From assembly GCF_050633425.1 (NCBI RefSeq), contig NZ_JBOEGM010000013.1:62001-126000 (forward strand): a stretch of 64,000 nucleotides of DNA, given 5' to 3'. The notes under the pieces are model-generated. The model did no database searches. It was not told the origin of the DNA and was given only the letters and a program-made list of their open reading frames with translations. The DNA is from Pelagimonas sp050633425 (GTDB taxonomy: Bacteria > Pseudomonadota > Alphaproteobacteria > Rhodobacterales > Rhodobacteraceae). The translations under genes and the position numbers were made by a program. Shown piece after piece: positions 16,393-23,933 of the stretch (its first letter is position 1; each line of letters begins with the position of its first letter).

Positions 16393-18168
16393 TCAGAACT
16401 GATCAGCAGCCAGCGCCATCACAGTGTCACCACCGGATTCGATGCGGCGTAGATGCGTTCCGGTCATCGGCAATTGACGTGCCATATAATAGCGTGCGGT
16501 TGCCAGTTTCGTCTCATAGAACGCTGCGTCGTCAGTGCCTTCGGCAAGTTTTTGCGTCGCAGCTTTGGCCATGCGCCCCCACATCAACCCCAAGCACACC
16601 AGACCGAACATGTGCATGAAGTCATAGGATCCAGCGAGCGCGTTATTGGGGTTCTTCATACCGTTTTGCATGAAGTACATGCCCGCAGCCTGCAGATCTT
16701 TGGATGCGTCTTTGAGCGGGCCAACAATATCGGCCAGAGTGTCGTCCTCGCCGTTCTCTTTGCAAAAGGATTTGACCAGATCAAAGAAGGCCATGACATG
16801 TTTGCCGCCATCTGTGGCCAGTTTACGGCCGACAAGATCAAGCGCTTGAACTCCGTTGGCACCCTCGTAGATCATCGTGATCCGGGCGTCGCGGGCGAAT
16901 TGGGACATTCCCCATTCTTCGATAAAGCCGTGACCGCCATAAACTTGCTGTGCGGCAACCGCATAATCGAAGCCCTTGTCCGACAGGTATCCTTTGATGA
17001 CAGGTGTGAGCAGCGATACGAGACCGTTGATGTCTTTGTCATTGTTGCGATGCGACTGGTCGAGCATCTGTGCGCCCCAGTAAATAAACGCGCGACCACC
17101 TTCGATGAAGGACTTTTGATCCATCAGGTTGCGGCGAATATCAGGATGTACGATCAGCGGATCGGCTGGGCCATCTGGGTTTTTGATGCCGGTGACATCA
17201 CGGCCTTGCAGGCGGTCATTGGCGTATGCAACGGCGTTCTGATAGGCAACTTCGGCTTGGGCAAAGCCTTGCAGGCCAACACCCAAGCGGGCTTCGTTCA
17301 TCATTGTGAACATGGCGCGCATGCCCTTGTGAAGATCTCCGAGCAAGAAGCCAGTTGCGTCATCATAATCGAGAACGCAGGTCGAATTGCCGTTGATCCC
17401 CATTTTCTTTTCGATCTTGCCAACAGAAACGCTGTTACGATCGCCTAGTGATCCATCGTCTTTGACGATGAATTTGGGCACGATGAACAGTGACACGCCT
17501 TTGATGCCCTCAGGGCCGCCGGGAATTTTCGCCAGCACAAGGTGGATCACGTTCTCAGAAAGGTCATGATCCCCCGCTGAAATAAAGATTTTCTGACCGC
17601 TGATTTTGTACGTGCCATCGTCCTGTGGCACGGCTTTGGTGCGCATCAGTCCCAGATCAGTGCCACAATGTGGCTCGGTCAGGTTCATGGTGCCGGTCCA
17701 GTCGCAATTGACCATTTTCGGCAGGTAGGTGGCTTTCTGCGCATCTGTACCGTGGGCGTGTATGGCTGAATATGCGCCGTGCGTGAGACCAGCATACATA
17801 TTGAACGCGATATTTGCGGCTGAAAACTGCTCTCCGACAGCGGTCGCAATGAGGTATGGCAGACCTTGGCCACCATATTCTGGATCACAATCAAGCGCGG
17901 TCCAACCGCCAGCGCGCACTTCGTCAAACGCGGCCTTAAACCCGTCGGGGGTCCGAACGATGCCATTCTCAAGCTTACAACCCTGTTGGTCACCCACTAC
18001 GTTAAGGGGGGCCATCACCTGTTCTGCAATTTTTGCGGATTCTTCCAAAATTGCGCCAGTGGTGTCGCGGTCCAGATCTTCATAGCCGGGAATTCCGGCG
18101 TTTGAAACGTTCAACACTTCGTGCAGAACAAATTGCTGGTCCTTGGTCGGGGCCGTATATGAAGGCAT
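16393..18168 (-). CDS. Acyl-CoA dehydrogenase, large DmdC/FadE-like subfamily
   Basis: This 591-residue flavoenzyme has the extra C-terminal domain typical of the large acyl-CoA dehydrogenases that include DmdC (3-methylmercaptopropionyl-CoA dehydrogenase). It begins MPSYTAPTKDQQFVLHEVL. FAD/substrate motifs are NLTEPHCGTDLGL and GQKIFISAGDHDL. The catalytic Glu is kept in MIYEGANGVQ. Start 18168 follows GGGAGAG; upstream codons to 18252 look non-coding. It is 29 bp behind a MerR regulator, so it is probably controlled by it. Fatty-acid or branched-chain acyl-CoA substrates are as likely as DMSP-derived ones because no dmdB or dmdD gene is nearby. Confidence 0.92.
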   Translation of the reverse strand: MPSYTAPTKDQQFVLHEVLNVSNAGIPGYEDLDRDTTGAILEESAKIAEQVMAPLNVVGDQQGCKLENGIVRTPDGFKAAFDEVRAGGWTALDCDPEYGGQGLPYLIATAVGEQFSAANIAFNMYAGLTHGAYSAIHAHGTDAQKATYLPKMVNCDWTGTMNLTEPHCGTDLGLMRTKAVPQDDGTYKISGQKIFISAGDHDLSENVIHLVLAKIPGGPEGIKGVSLFIVPKFIVKDDGSLGDRNSVSVGKIEKKMGINGNSTCVLDYDDATGFLLGDLHKGMRAMFTMMNEARLGVGLQGFAQAEVAYQNAVAYANDRLQGRDVTGIKNPDGPADPLIVHPDIRRNLMDQKSFIEGGRAFIYWGAQMLDQSHRNNDKDINGLVSLLTPVIKGYLSDKGFDYAVAAQQVYGGHGFIEEWGMSQFARDARITMIYEGANGVQALDLVGRKLATDGGKHVMAFFDLVKSFCKENGEDDTLADIVGPLKDASKDLQAAGMYFMQNGMKNPNNALAGSYDFMHMFGLVCLGLMWGRMAKAATQKLAEGTDDAAFYETKLATARYYMARQLPMTGTHLRRIESGGDTVMALAADQF

Positions 18169-18197
18169 CTCTCTCTCCCTAGAGTGACCGGCCGGTC

Positions 18198-18602
18198 TTA
18201 CCCAGCCGCGCTTTTCTTGTGTTGGACTGTGGCGAGCATCTTTTCGCCCCAAACCATTTGTTCTTTCAGCTCCTCGATGGCGACGTTCAGCTCATCACGT
18301 TGATGAACCATATCCGCCAAACGTTGCCGGGCGATCTCATAAGTCTGCGCCAGCTGCGACTGCTGCTGGTCTCCAACATCGTACAGATCAAGCAACTGGC
18401 GGATTTCTTCGAGACTGAAGCCAAAGCGCTTGCCTCTCAAAATCAGTTTCAGTCGTGCACGGTCACGTTTGGTAAAGAGGCGCTTTTGGCCTTCGCGAAT
18501 TGGGAACAGCAATTCTTTCTGTTCGTAAAAGCGCAAAGTGCGTGGGGTTACCTCAAACGCGTCGCACATCTCCCTAATCGTCATTACTCTGTCTTCGCTC
18601 AT
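18198..18602 (-). CDS. MerR-family regulator (acyl-CoA metabolism type)
   Basis: The 134-residue protein has a MerR helix-turn-helix (TIREMCDAFEVTPRTLRFYEQKELL) then a wing (KRLFTKRDRARLKLILRGKRFGFSLEEIRQLLDL) and a C-terminal coiled coil (about 75-125). It lacks metal-binding cysteines, as in the LiuR-like MerR regulators of acyl-CoA catabolism. Start 18602 follows GAGGAT. It lies directly before the DmdC-like gene, and its own upstream region has repeated TTGACGT elements, suggesting autoregulation. A paralog lies just upstream. Confidence 0.9.
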   Translation of the reverse strand: MSEDRVMTIREMCDAFEVTPRTLRFYEQKELLFPIREGQKRLFTKRDRARLKLILRGKRFGFSLEEIRQLLDLYDVGDQQQSQLAQTYEIARQRLADMVHQRDELNVAIEELKEQMVWGEKMLATVQHKKSAAG

Positions 18603-18673
18603 CAGATCATCCTCGGTGGCTAACGATTGCCATGAGGTGCTAAATCTGTCCCTTTCATACAATGGGAAAAACC

Positions 18674-18732
18674 GTTGACGTAACTCATACGCCGCGTCAC
18701 TTTGAAGTTGACGTAAGATCAGGCAACGTCAA
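18674..18732. promoter_or_regulatory. Cluster of TTGACGT half-sites upstream of the MerR/acyl-CoA dehydrogenase operon
   Basis: GTTGACGTAA occurs exactly twice, at 18674-18683 and 18707-18716, 33 bp apart (about three helical turns). An inverted relative, CAACGTCAA, lies at 18724-18732. Position and similarity to the inverted repeat near the second MerR gene suggest binding sites for these regulators. Confidence 0.55.
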
Positions 18733-18866
18733 GGCCTATAAATTGTAACAATCTTCTAATCAGTTGTGGTTAACGTATGAATTGCAAATCTCAACAAAGG
18801 GTTAACGCACTATCCTAACGTGTAGTGCGCCCTGTCCTAAAGAGGTGCTTGAAGGAAAGCTGAGAA

Positions 18867-19238
18867 TCAAATTCCCAGATCGGAGGCCACATCATCCCGC
18901 AGCGATTTTAGCTCATTCATGGCTTCATCCAGCTGTTTGCGCTGCTCATCCAGCTCACGCATTTGCCCATCGGCCATGTCAATCCAAGCCCGCATCTGCG
19001 CTTCGTTGCCTTCTTTTTCATAGATAAGAAGCCACTGGCGGATGTCTTCGAGCTGGAACCCGAATTTTCGGCCCCGCAGAATCAGCGTCATCCGCGCGAC
19101 TTCCTTGGCCCCATAGAAACGCGATCTGCCTTGCCGCTCGGGCGATAAAAGCTCGATGTATTCGTAGTATCGCAAGGTGCGCGGCGTTACGTCGAACCGC
19201 TCACACATGTCTTTGAAGCTAAGACGGGCATCTTCCAT
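18867..19238 (-). CDS. MerR-family regulator, paralog of the adjacent one
   Basis: The 123 residues have a MerR-type HTH (SFKDMCERFDVTPRTLRYYEYIELL), the LILRGRKFGFQLEDIRQWLL wing/helix and a coiled-coil tail, closely matching the next MerR gene downstream. No sensor cysteines are present. Start 19238 follows GGGAG; the in-frame ATG at 19259 lacks a good site. It is divergent from a thioesterase gene, and a perfect inverted repeat with a TGACG core lies between them, so it probably controls both directions. Confidence 0.88.
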   Translation of the reverse strand: MEDARLSFKDMCERFDVTPRTLRYYEYIELLSPERQGRSRFYGAKEVARMTLILRGRKFGFQLEDIRQWLLIYEKEGNEAQMRAWIDMADGQMRELDEQRKQLDEAMNELKSLRDDVASDLGI

Positions 19239-19293
19239 AGCAAACTCCCTTGCCCGCAACCTAAGGCTCTAAAATCGCTCTGACAACCTTTGG

Positions 19294-19316
19294 TGACGCA
19301 ACGCTCCATTGCGTCA
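19294..19316. promoter_or_regulatory. Perfect inverted repeat between divergent merR-type and thioesterase genes
   Basis: TGACGCAA and TTGCGTCA are separated by 7 nt (23 bp in total). The half-site shares the TGACG core with the TTGACGT elements near the other MerR gene. This is the size and place expected for a MerR-family operator. Confidence 0.6.
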
Positions 19317-19374
19317 GCCTATTCGCTTGCGGCTGGCGCGGTTGGTGCCCATAAATACTGCAAAGGAGTGCGCC

Positions 19375-19797
19375 ATGACCGTTGATAAGGCCACGATAAC
19401 CAAGCAGTTCATCGAAGTTATCCCGCATGCCAGGGCGCTCGGGATGAAGATCACGCGACTGGAAGATGGGTTGGCGGAAATCGCTATGCCCTATGATGAA
19501 GCCCTGATCGGTGACCCCGAAACCGGGGTGATTCACGGCGGTGCTGTATCGACATTGATGGACACTTGTTCCGGCGCGGCCGTAATGAGCCATCCCAATA
19601 GCCCCGGGGGCACGGCGACAATCAATCTGCGCATTGACTATATGCGTGCGGCCACCCCCGGACAGACAATCACCGCCCATGCCGAGTGTTATCACATCAC
19701 CCGCAATGTCGCCTTTATTCGGGCCAAGGCCTTTGACGACGATTTTGAGAACCCGGTCGCAACGGCGACCGGAGCCTTTACCGTGGAGGCGAAATAA
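19375..19797 (+). CDS. Hotdog-fold thioesterase, PaaI family
   Basis: This 140-residue protein is a single hotdog domain likely to hydrolyse acyl-CoA thioesters. Key signature: GVIHGGAVSTLMDTCSGAAV (HGG plus the Asp/Thr helix), and TINLRIDYMRAATPGQTI. The ATG at 19375 has AAAGGAG 8 nt upstream; an upstream ATG at 19309 lies in the operator region. It overlaps the next thioesterase by 1 nt (TAATG). It may recycle CoA when beta-oxidation intermediates accumulate, a role inferred from the divergent MerR gene. Confidence 0.92.
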   Translation: MTVDKATITKQFIEVIPHARALGMKITRLEDGLAEIAMPYDEALIGDPETGVIHGGAVSTLMDTCSGAAVMSHPNSPGGTATINLRIDYMRAATPGQTITAHAECYHITRNVAFIRAKAFDDDFENPVATATGAFTVEAK

Positions 19798-20315
19798 TGG
19801 CGCGCAGACCCCCTGAACCGGTTCAAATCGTCAAACAGCGCCGCGATTCGGCCCTTGCCGCCTTGGTCGAAGGTGTTCCTTATATGCGCTACCTCGGGAT
19901 TCAGTTTGAACGCCATGGTGATGAGCTAACAGCCGTCCTTCCCTTCGACGAGAAACTGATCGGGAACCCGCTGTTACCTGCCTTGCATGGCGGTGTCACA
20001 GCGGCGTTTTTGGAAACGGCGGCCATTATCACACTGAGCTGGTCCTACCTGTGGGAAGACATCGAAAACGGCAATTTGGATCCTGATACATTGGCACGAG
20101 GGGATCTGCCGCGCCTGCCTAAAACCATTGATTTCACGGTCGACTATTTGCGTTCGGGTCTCCCTCGTGATGCCTATGCACGGGCGCGGGTCACTCGGTC
20201 GGGGCGTCGGTATGCATCCGTTCAAGCCGAAGCCTGGCAAGACAACAAAGATCGCCCAATCGCCCAAGCCACGGCACATTTCTTAATGCCAAGGCAGAAG
20301 GACCATAACACCTAG
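19797..20315 (+). CDS. Second hotdog-fold thioesterase, PaaI family
   Basis: The 172-residue protein has the hotdog core: IGNPLLPALHGGVTAAFLETAAII with HGG, and TIDFTVDYLRSG. It carries an N-terminal helix and an insertion (about 80-100, with a charged EDIENGNLDPD segment) not present in its neighbour. The two genes overlap by 1 nt, so the proteins could form a heteromer or have different chain-length preference; this is inference. An imperfect tandem repeat follows its stop. Confidence 0.9.
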   Translation: MARRPPEPVQIVKQRRDSALAALVEGVPYMRYLGIQFERHGDELTAVLPFDEKLIGNPLLPALHGGVTAAFLETAAIITLSWSYLWEDIENGNLDPDTLARGDLPRLPKTIDFTVDYLRSGLPRDAYARARVTRSGRRYASVQAEAWQDNKDRPIAQATAHFLMPRQKDHNT

Positions 20316-20362
20316 ACGTTGCATGCGAATTCCACGGTTGGGAATTTTCCTTTCGAAAACTC

Positions 20363-20407
20363 TTGGGCCTGCTTCTTTTGGGCCTTTTTGACTTTTGGGC
20401 CTGCTTC
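20363..20407. repeat. Three imperfect tandem TTGGGCCT-type units
   Basis: TTGGGCCTGCTTC (20363-20375), TTTTGGGCCTTTTTG (20376-20390) and TTTTGGGCCTGCTTC (20393-20407) lie between a thioesterase and a MATE gene. They are not self-complementary enough to be a clear terminator. Confidence 0.55.
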
Positions 20408-20469
20408 ATTCTGGAACCTGTCTTAAGGATGCAGCAAGAATTGTTCTCTTGCGCCCCACAAAACAATGA

Positions 20470-21804
20470 GTGCCCGGCATGTCATCTAGCGACACGATTA
20501 CCCACGCGCGCATCCTGAAAATTGCGATCCCAATCATGTTGGCCAATGTTGCCGTGCCATTGATTGGGGTGGTGGACACAGCCGTGGTTGGGCAAATCCC
20601 GAGGGCGGAACCGATCGCAGCGGTTGGCATCGGGGCCATCGTTTTATCAGCCATCTATTGGGTTTTTGGGTTTCTGCGCATGGGCACGGCGGGGCTCACG
20701 GCGCAGGCGGAAGGGGCAGGGGATCGCGGTGAAGTCGTCGCACTGTTGGTGCGTTCTTTGATGATCGGCGGTCTCGGTGGCTTGGCCATGATCCTGTTGT
20801 TACAGCCGATCCTTGCGCTGGCTTTTGGGGTTTCCCCTGTTGAGCAAGAGGTCGAAGACCTGTCACGCCGCTATATGCAAATCCGCATTTGGTCGGCCCC
20901 TGCGGCTGTGGCCATGTACGGTATCCTTGGGTGGCTCATAGCCCGCGAGCGGGCGCGATCTGTGCTTGTGCTGCAGCTTTGCGTGACATTTATAAATGTC
21001 GGCTTGGATTTGCTCTTTGTCACCGGTCTTGGCTGGGGCGTCGAAGGGGTGGCGGTGTCCAGCTTTGTCGCCGAATGGAGCGGATTGGCCCTTGGCTTGT
21101 GGCTCTGTCGAAATGCCCTAAAGCATCCATCGGCCCGAGACTGGCCTCGGATCTTTGACACAAGCGCCATGCGCCGCATGGCTCTGGTCAACACCGACAT
21201 TCTGCTGCGATCTTTGCTGCTTGAGGCGGTATTTCTGTCCTTTACCTTCTATTACAGCGCTGGGCTTGGCACTGTTATGCTCGCCGCTAATCAGGTGTTG
21301 ATGCAATTTATCCAAGTCATGGCCTTCGCCTTGGATGGGTTCGCCTTTGCCGCCGAAGCCCTTGTCGGACAAGCATTCGGCGCAAAGGCGGCAGGCCGAT
21401 TGCGCCGCGCAGCTGTGATGAGCTCGCTTTGGGCGTTTATCTGCAATTTCGGTTTTGCCTTGGGCTTTTGGTTCGGCGGCGGGCTAATCATCGACATGAT
21501 CACCAAAGACCCCGAGGTGCAATCAAACGCCCGGCTCTTCCTTGTCTGGATCGCGATGACACCGATCCTGGGCCTGCCCAGTTGGATGCTTGACGGCATT
21601 TTCATCGGAGCAACCCGTACACGCGATATGCGCAACATGATGGTGATCTCTGCGGCAGCCTATTTCATTGCTGTGTCTTTGATGTTGCCCGCGTGGGGCA
21701 ATCACGGTCTTTGGGCGGCGTTGATGGTGTCATTTGTTGTGCGTGCGCTCACCTTGGGTGCGCGCTATCCAAGCCTTGAGCGGGCGACAGAGGCAGAGGC
21801 GTGA
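20470..21804 (+). CDS. MATE-family efflux transporter (DinF-like)
   Basis: This 444-residue inner-membrane protein has about 12 hydrophobic segments and two homologous halves, as expected of MATE antiporters. The first helix begins KIAIPIMLANVAVPLIGVVDTAVVG, with the Asp of the DinF branch. The GTG at 20470 or the ATG three codons later (20479) could be the start; ribosome-site evidence is weak. It is probably an H+- or Na+-coupled drug or metabolite exporter. It stands alone between the thioesterases and trpB, 66 bp before trpB. Confidence 0.88.
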   Translation: MPGMSSSDTITHARILKIAIPIMLANVAVPLIGVVDTAVVGQIPRAEPIAAVGIGAIVLSAIYWVFGFLRMGTAGLTAQAEGAGDRGEVVALLVRSLMIGGLGGLAMILLLQPILALAFGVSPVEQEVEDLSRRYMQIRIWSAPAAVAMYGILGWLIARERARSVLVLQLCVTFINVGLDLLFVTGLGWGVEGVAVSSFVAEWSGLALGLWLCRNALKHPSARDWPRIFDTSAMRRMALVNTDILLRSLLLEAVFLSFTFYYSAGLGTVMLAANQVLMQFIQVMAFALDGFAFAAEALVGQAFGAKAAGRLRRAAVMSSLWAFICNFGFALGFWFGGGLIIDMITKDPEVQSNARLFLVWIAMTPILGLPSWMLDGIFIGATRTRDMRNMMVISAAAYFIAVSLMLPAWGNHGLWAALMVSFVVRALTLGARYPSLERATEAEA

Positions 21805-21870
21805 TTTGGCTCTGGTCTTTGCCCTGCGATTTGCCCTATTTAAGCCCTCAGACCATGTGGGAGAGACGCG

Positions 21871-23115
21871 ATGGATGACCTCATCAACAGCTTCATGACT
21901 GGCCCTGACGAAAAAGGGCGTTTTGGCATTCACGGGGGGCGTTTCGTTTCTGAAACCCTGATGCCGCTGATCTTGTCACTTGAAGAAGAATACGAGCGTG
22001 CCAAAACCGACCAGACCTTCTGGGATGAGATGGACTTCTTGTGGAAGCATTACGTTGGTCGCCCATCGCCTCTTTATCATGCAGAACGTCTGACAGAACG
22101 TCTTGGCGGGGCAAAAATCTATCTCAAACGGGATGAGCTAAATCACACCGGAGCCCATAAAATCAACAATGTGCTCGGCCAGATCATTTTGGCGCGCCGC
22201 ATGGGTAAAACCCGGATTATCGCCGAAACCGGCGCTGGGCAGCATGGTGTGGCAACCGCCACCGTTTGTGCCAAATTCGGTTTGAAATGCGTGGTTTACA
22301 TGGGGGCGCACGACGTTGAGCGCCAGGCTCCCAATGTCTTTCGTATGCGGCTCTTGGGGGCCGAAGTTATTCCGGTGACCTCGGGTCGCGGCACGCTCAA
22401 AGACGCGATGAACGATGCTTTGCGGGATTGGGTTACCAATGTGCATGATACGTTTTATTGCATCGGCACCGTTGCCGGGCCGCACCCGTATCCGGCCATG
22501 GTTCGTGATTTCCAATCCATCATCGGTAAAGAAACCAAAGAGCAGATCATGGAGGCCGAAGGGCGTTTGCCCGATACGTTGATTGCCGCCATTGGTGGCG
22601 GGTCCAACGCGATGGGCCTGTTCTTCCCGTTCCTTGATGACAAGGACGTCAACATCATTGGTGTCGAAGCCGGTGGCAAGGGCGTGAATGACAAGATGGA
22701 GCATTGCGCATCGCTGACTGGTGGTCGCCCCGGTGTTTTACATGGCAACCGCACGTATCTTCTTCAGGATGATGACGGTCAAATCCTTGAAGGATTTAGT
22801 ATTTCTGCGGGTCTCGACTATCCGGGCATTGGACCAGAGCACGCATGGCTCAACGATATTGGCCGCGCCAAATACGTCGCGATCACCGACAAAGAGGCGC
22901 TGAGCGCATTTCAATTAAGCTGCGAGACCGAAGGTATCATTCCCGCGCTTGAGCCAAGCCATGCCCTTGCTCATGTTATGAAAATCGCGCCTGACCTGCC
23001 AAAGGACCACATTATTGTCATGAATATGTGTGGGCGCGGCGACAAAGATATCTTTACCGTCGCCAAACACCTTGGCTTTGACATGTCAGACACCGAAGGC
23101 CGCACATCGGATTGA
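21871..23115 (+). CDS. trpB: Tryptophan synthase beta subunit
   Basis: TrpB condenses indole with serine to give tryptophan, using PLP. The 414 residues include the PLP lysine at 97 (NHTGAHKINN), the phosphate-binding loop GGGSNAMG, and AETGAGQHGVATA. Length and motifs are standard. A GGGAGAGACGCG stretch before the ATG provides the ribosome site. trpA is not adjacent; it lies about 36 kb away on the other strand, so the two subunits are transcribed separately. A strong terminator follows. Confidence 0.97.
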   Translation: MDDLINSFMTGPDEKGRFGIHGGRFVSETLMPLILSLEEEYERAKTDQTFWDEMDFLWKHYVGRPSPLYHAERLTERLGGAKIYLKRDELNHTGAHKINNVLGQIILARRMGKTRIIAETGAGQHGVATATVCAKFGLKCVVYMGAHDVERQAPNVFRMRLLGAEVIPVTSGRGTLKDAMNDALRDWVTNVHDTFYCIGTVAGPHPYPAMVRDFQSIIGKETKEQIMEAEGRLPDTLIAAIGGGSNAMGLFFPFLDDKDVNIIGVEAGGKGVNDKMEHCASLTGGRPGVLHGNRTYLLQDDDGQILEGFSISAGLDYPGIGPEHAWLNDIGRAKYVAITDKEALSAFQLSCETEGIIPALEPSHALAHVMKIAPDLPKDHIIVMNMCGRGDKDIFTVAKHLGFDMSDTEGRTSD

Positions 23116-23150
23116 TATTTTTGCAAAGCGCAACCGCTTTGGAAATTGGC

Positions 23151-23180
23151 AAAAGGCGCTTCGGTTCGGAGCGCCTTTTT
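23151..23180 (+). terminator. Rho-independent terminator of trpB
   Basis: AAAAGGCGCT (23151-23160) pairs with AGCGCCTTTT after a 9-nt loop, and the stem runs into a T-tract ending at 23180. It lies 35 bp past the trpB stop. Confidence 0.9.
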
Positions 23181-23389
23181 CATTTGTTGCGCAGGTGGGT
23201 AATAATGTTGCGCAGGCGCAACGCCCCTGTGGGACATTCAACCAACCGGTTGAACGACTCATCTCTTGCGGATTATTTCCCCCTCGTGGTCCTGATGGAT
23301 CAGACCTTTGCGGGCTGAGTTGTTGCTCACCCGGTGCGGTTGGCTCTGCCATTCCCGTATGCCAAGGCTGAGACAGTGGGGTTGCACAG

Positions 23390-23466
23390 TGTGTTGTAGC
23401 TCAGTCAGGTAGAGCAGCGGGGCTAGGTTCCGCAGGTCATGGGTTCGACTCCCGTCAACATATCCA
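23390..23466 (+). tRNA. tRNA-like sequence with encoded CCA, unusual anticodon loop
   Basis: The sequence folds as a full cloverleaf. The acceptor TGTGTTG pairs with CAACATA (one G-T pair) and the D-arm GCTC/GAGC has a 9-nt loop. The anticodon stem GCGGG/TCCGC has loop GCTAGGT (23422-23428), the variable loop is 5 nt, and the T-arm ATGGG/CCCGT has loop TTCGACT. T73 and CCA follow. Position 33 is C rather than the nearly universal T, so the formal anticodon TAG may not be functional and identity is unclear. It may be a mobile-element-derived or decayed tRNA. It abuts the next tRNA-like unit. Confidence 0.5.
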
Positions 23467-23539
23467 CAAACGTAGCTCAGTCTGGTAGAGCCCCAAACTC
23501 ATAATTTGGTTGTCGCAGGTTCGACTCCTGTCGTTTTTC
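23466..23539 (+). tRNA. tRNA-Met-like sequence (anticodon CAT)
   Basis: The cloverleaf is nearly complete. The acceptor ACAAACG pairs with CGTTTTT with one C-T mismatch at position 2. The D-arm is GCTC/GAGC, and the anticodon stem CCAAA/TTTGG is perfect with loop CTCATAA (T33 and A37 present). The variable loop is 5 nt; the T-arm is GCAGG/CCTGT with TTCGACT. The anticodon CAT is at 23500-23502. No CCA is encoded, and the stems are AT-rich compared with a normal alphaproteobacterial tRNA-Met. Its first base is the last A of the previous unit's CCA. Confidence 0.55.
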
Positions 23540-23933
23540 AAAGCTCTTAAGTGAGCACCGGCCTATCACGCCGGCCCGCGTTAAGCGGTCCAACACATCG
23601 GGTTCCGAAACCATCCTCGCGGGGGTGGATCATGGCAAAGGTCACGACCCGCGCCTGACCCAACCCCGCTCAGGCCATTGGCCGGGGATCGGGAGACGTG
23701 CCGCCACCTGTTGGCCCGCCACGCCTCAATGGGGCAGGGCGCACCATGGGGTCGCGGCACCGCTCGCCCCATCCTCCGCCACTTGCCTTGGCAATGGGGT
23801 GGTTTCGGACCCACTCATTTCACGCTTTGGTAATCGTGCCGGCGCGTCACACCTGCCGCCAATCCCGGCGCAACCCCAAACACCAAAAGGAGAAAACGCG
23901 TTTTGCGCGCATGAAGACGTATTGGAGAATATG
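23540..23933. other. Non-coding stretch of about 390 bp before the SPFH gene
   Basis: An open frame crosses this region into the SPFH gene, but the encoded residues (His, Pro and Arg-rich) look non-coding. No repeat or RNA is recognised. The SPFH promoter should lie here. Confidence 0.55.

Noticed and set aside
16453..17448. A 331-codon open frame antisense to the DmdC-like gene
   Set aside because: It lies fully inside a clear acyl-CoA dehydrogenase gene; it is a by-product of GC-biased codon use.
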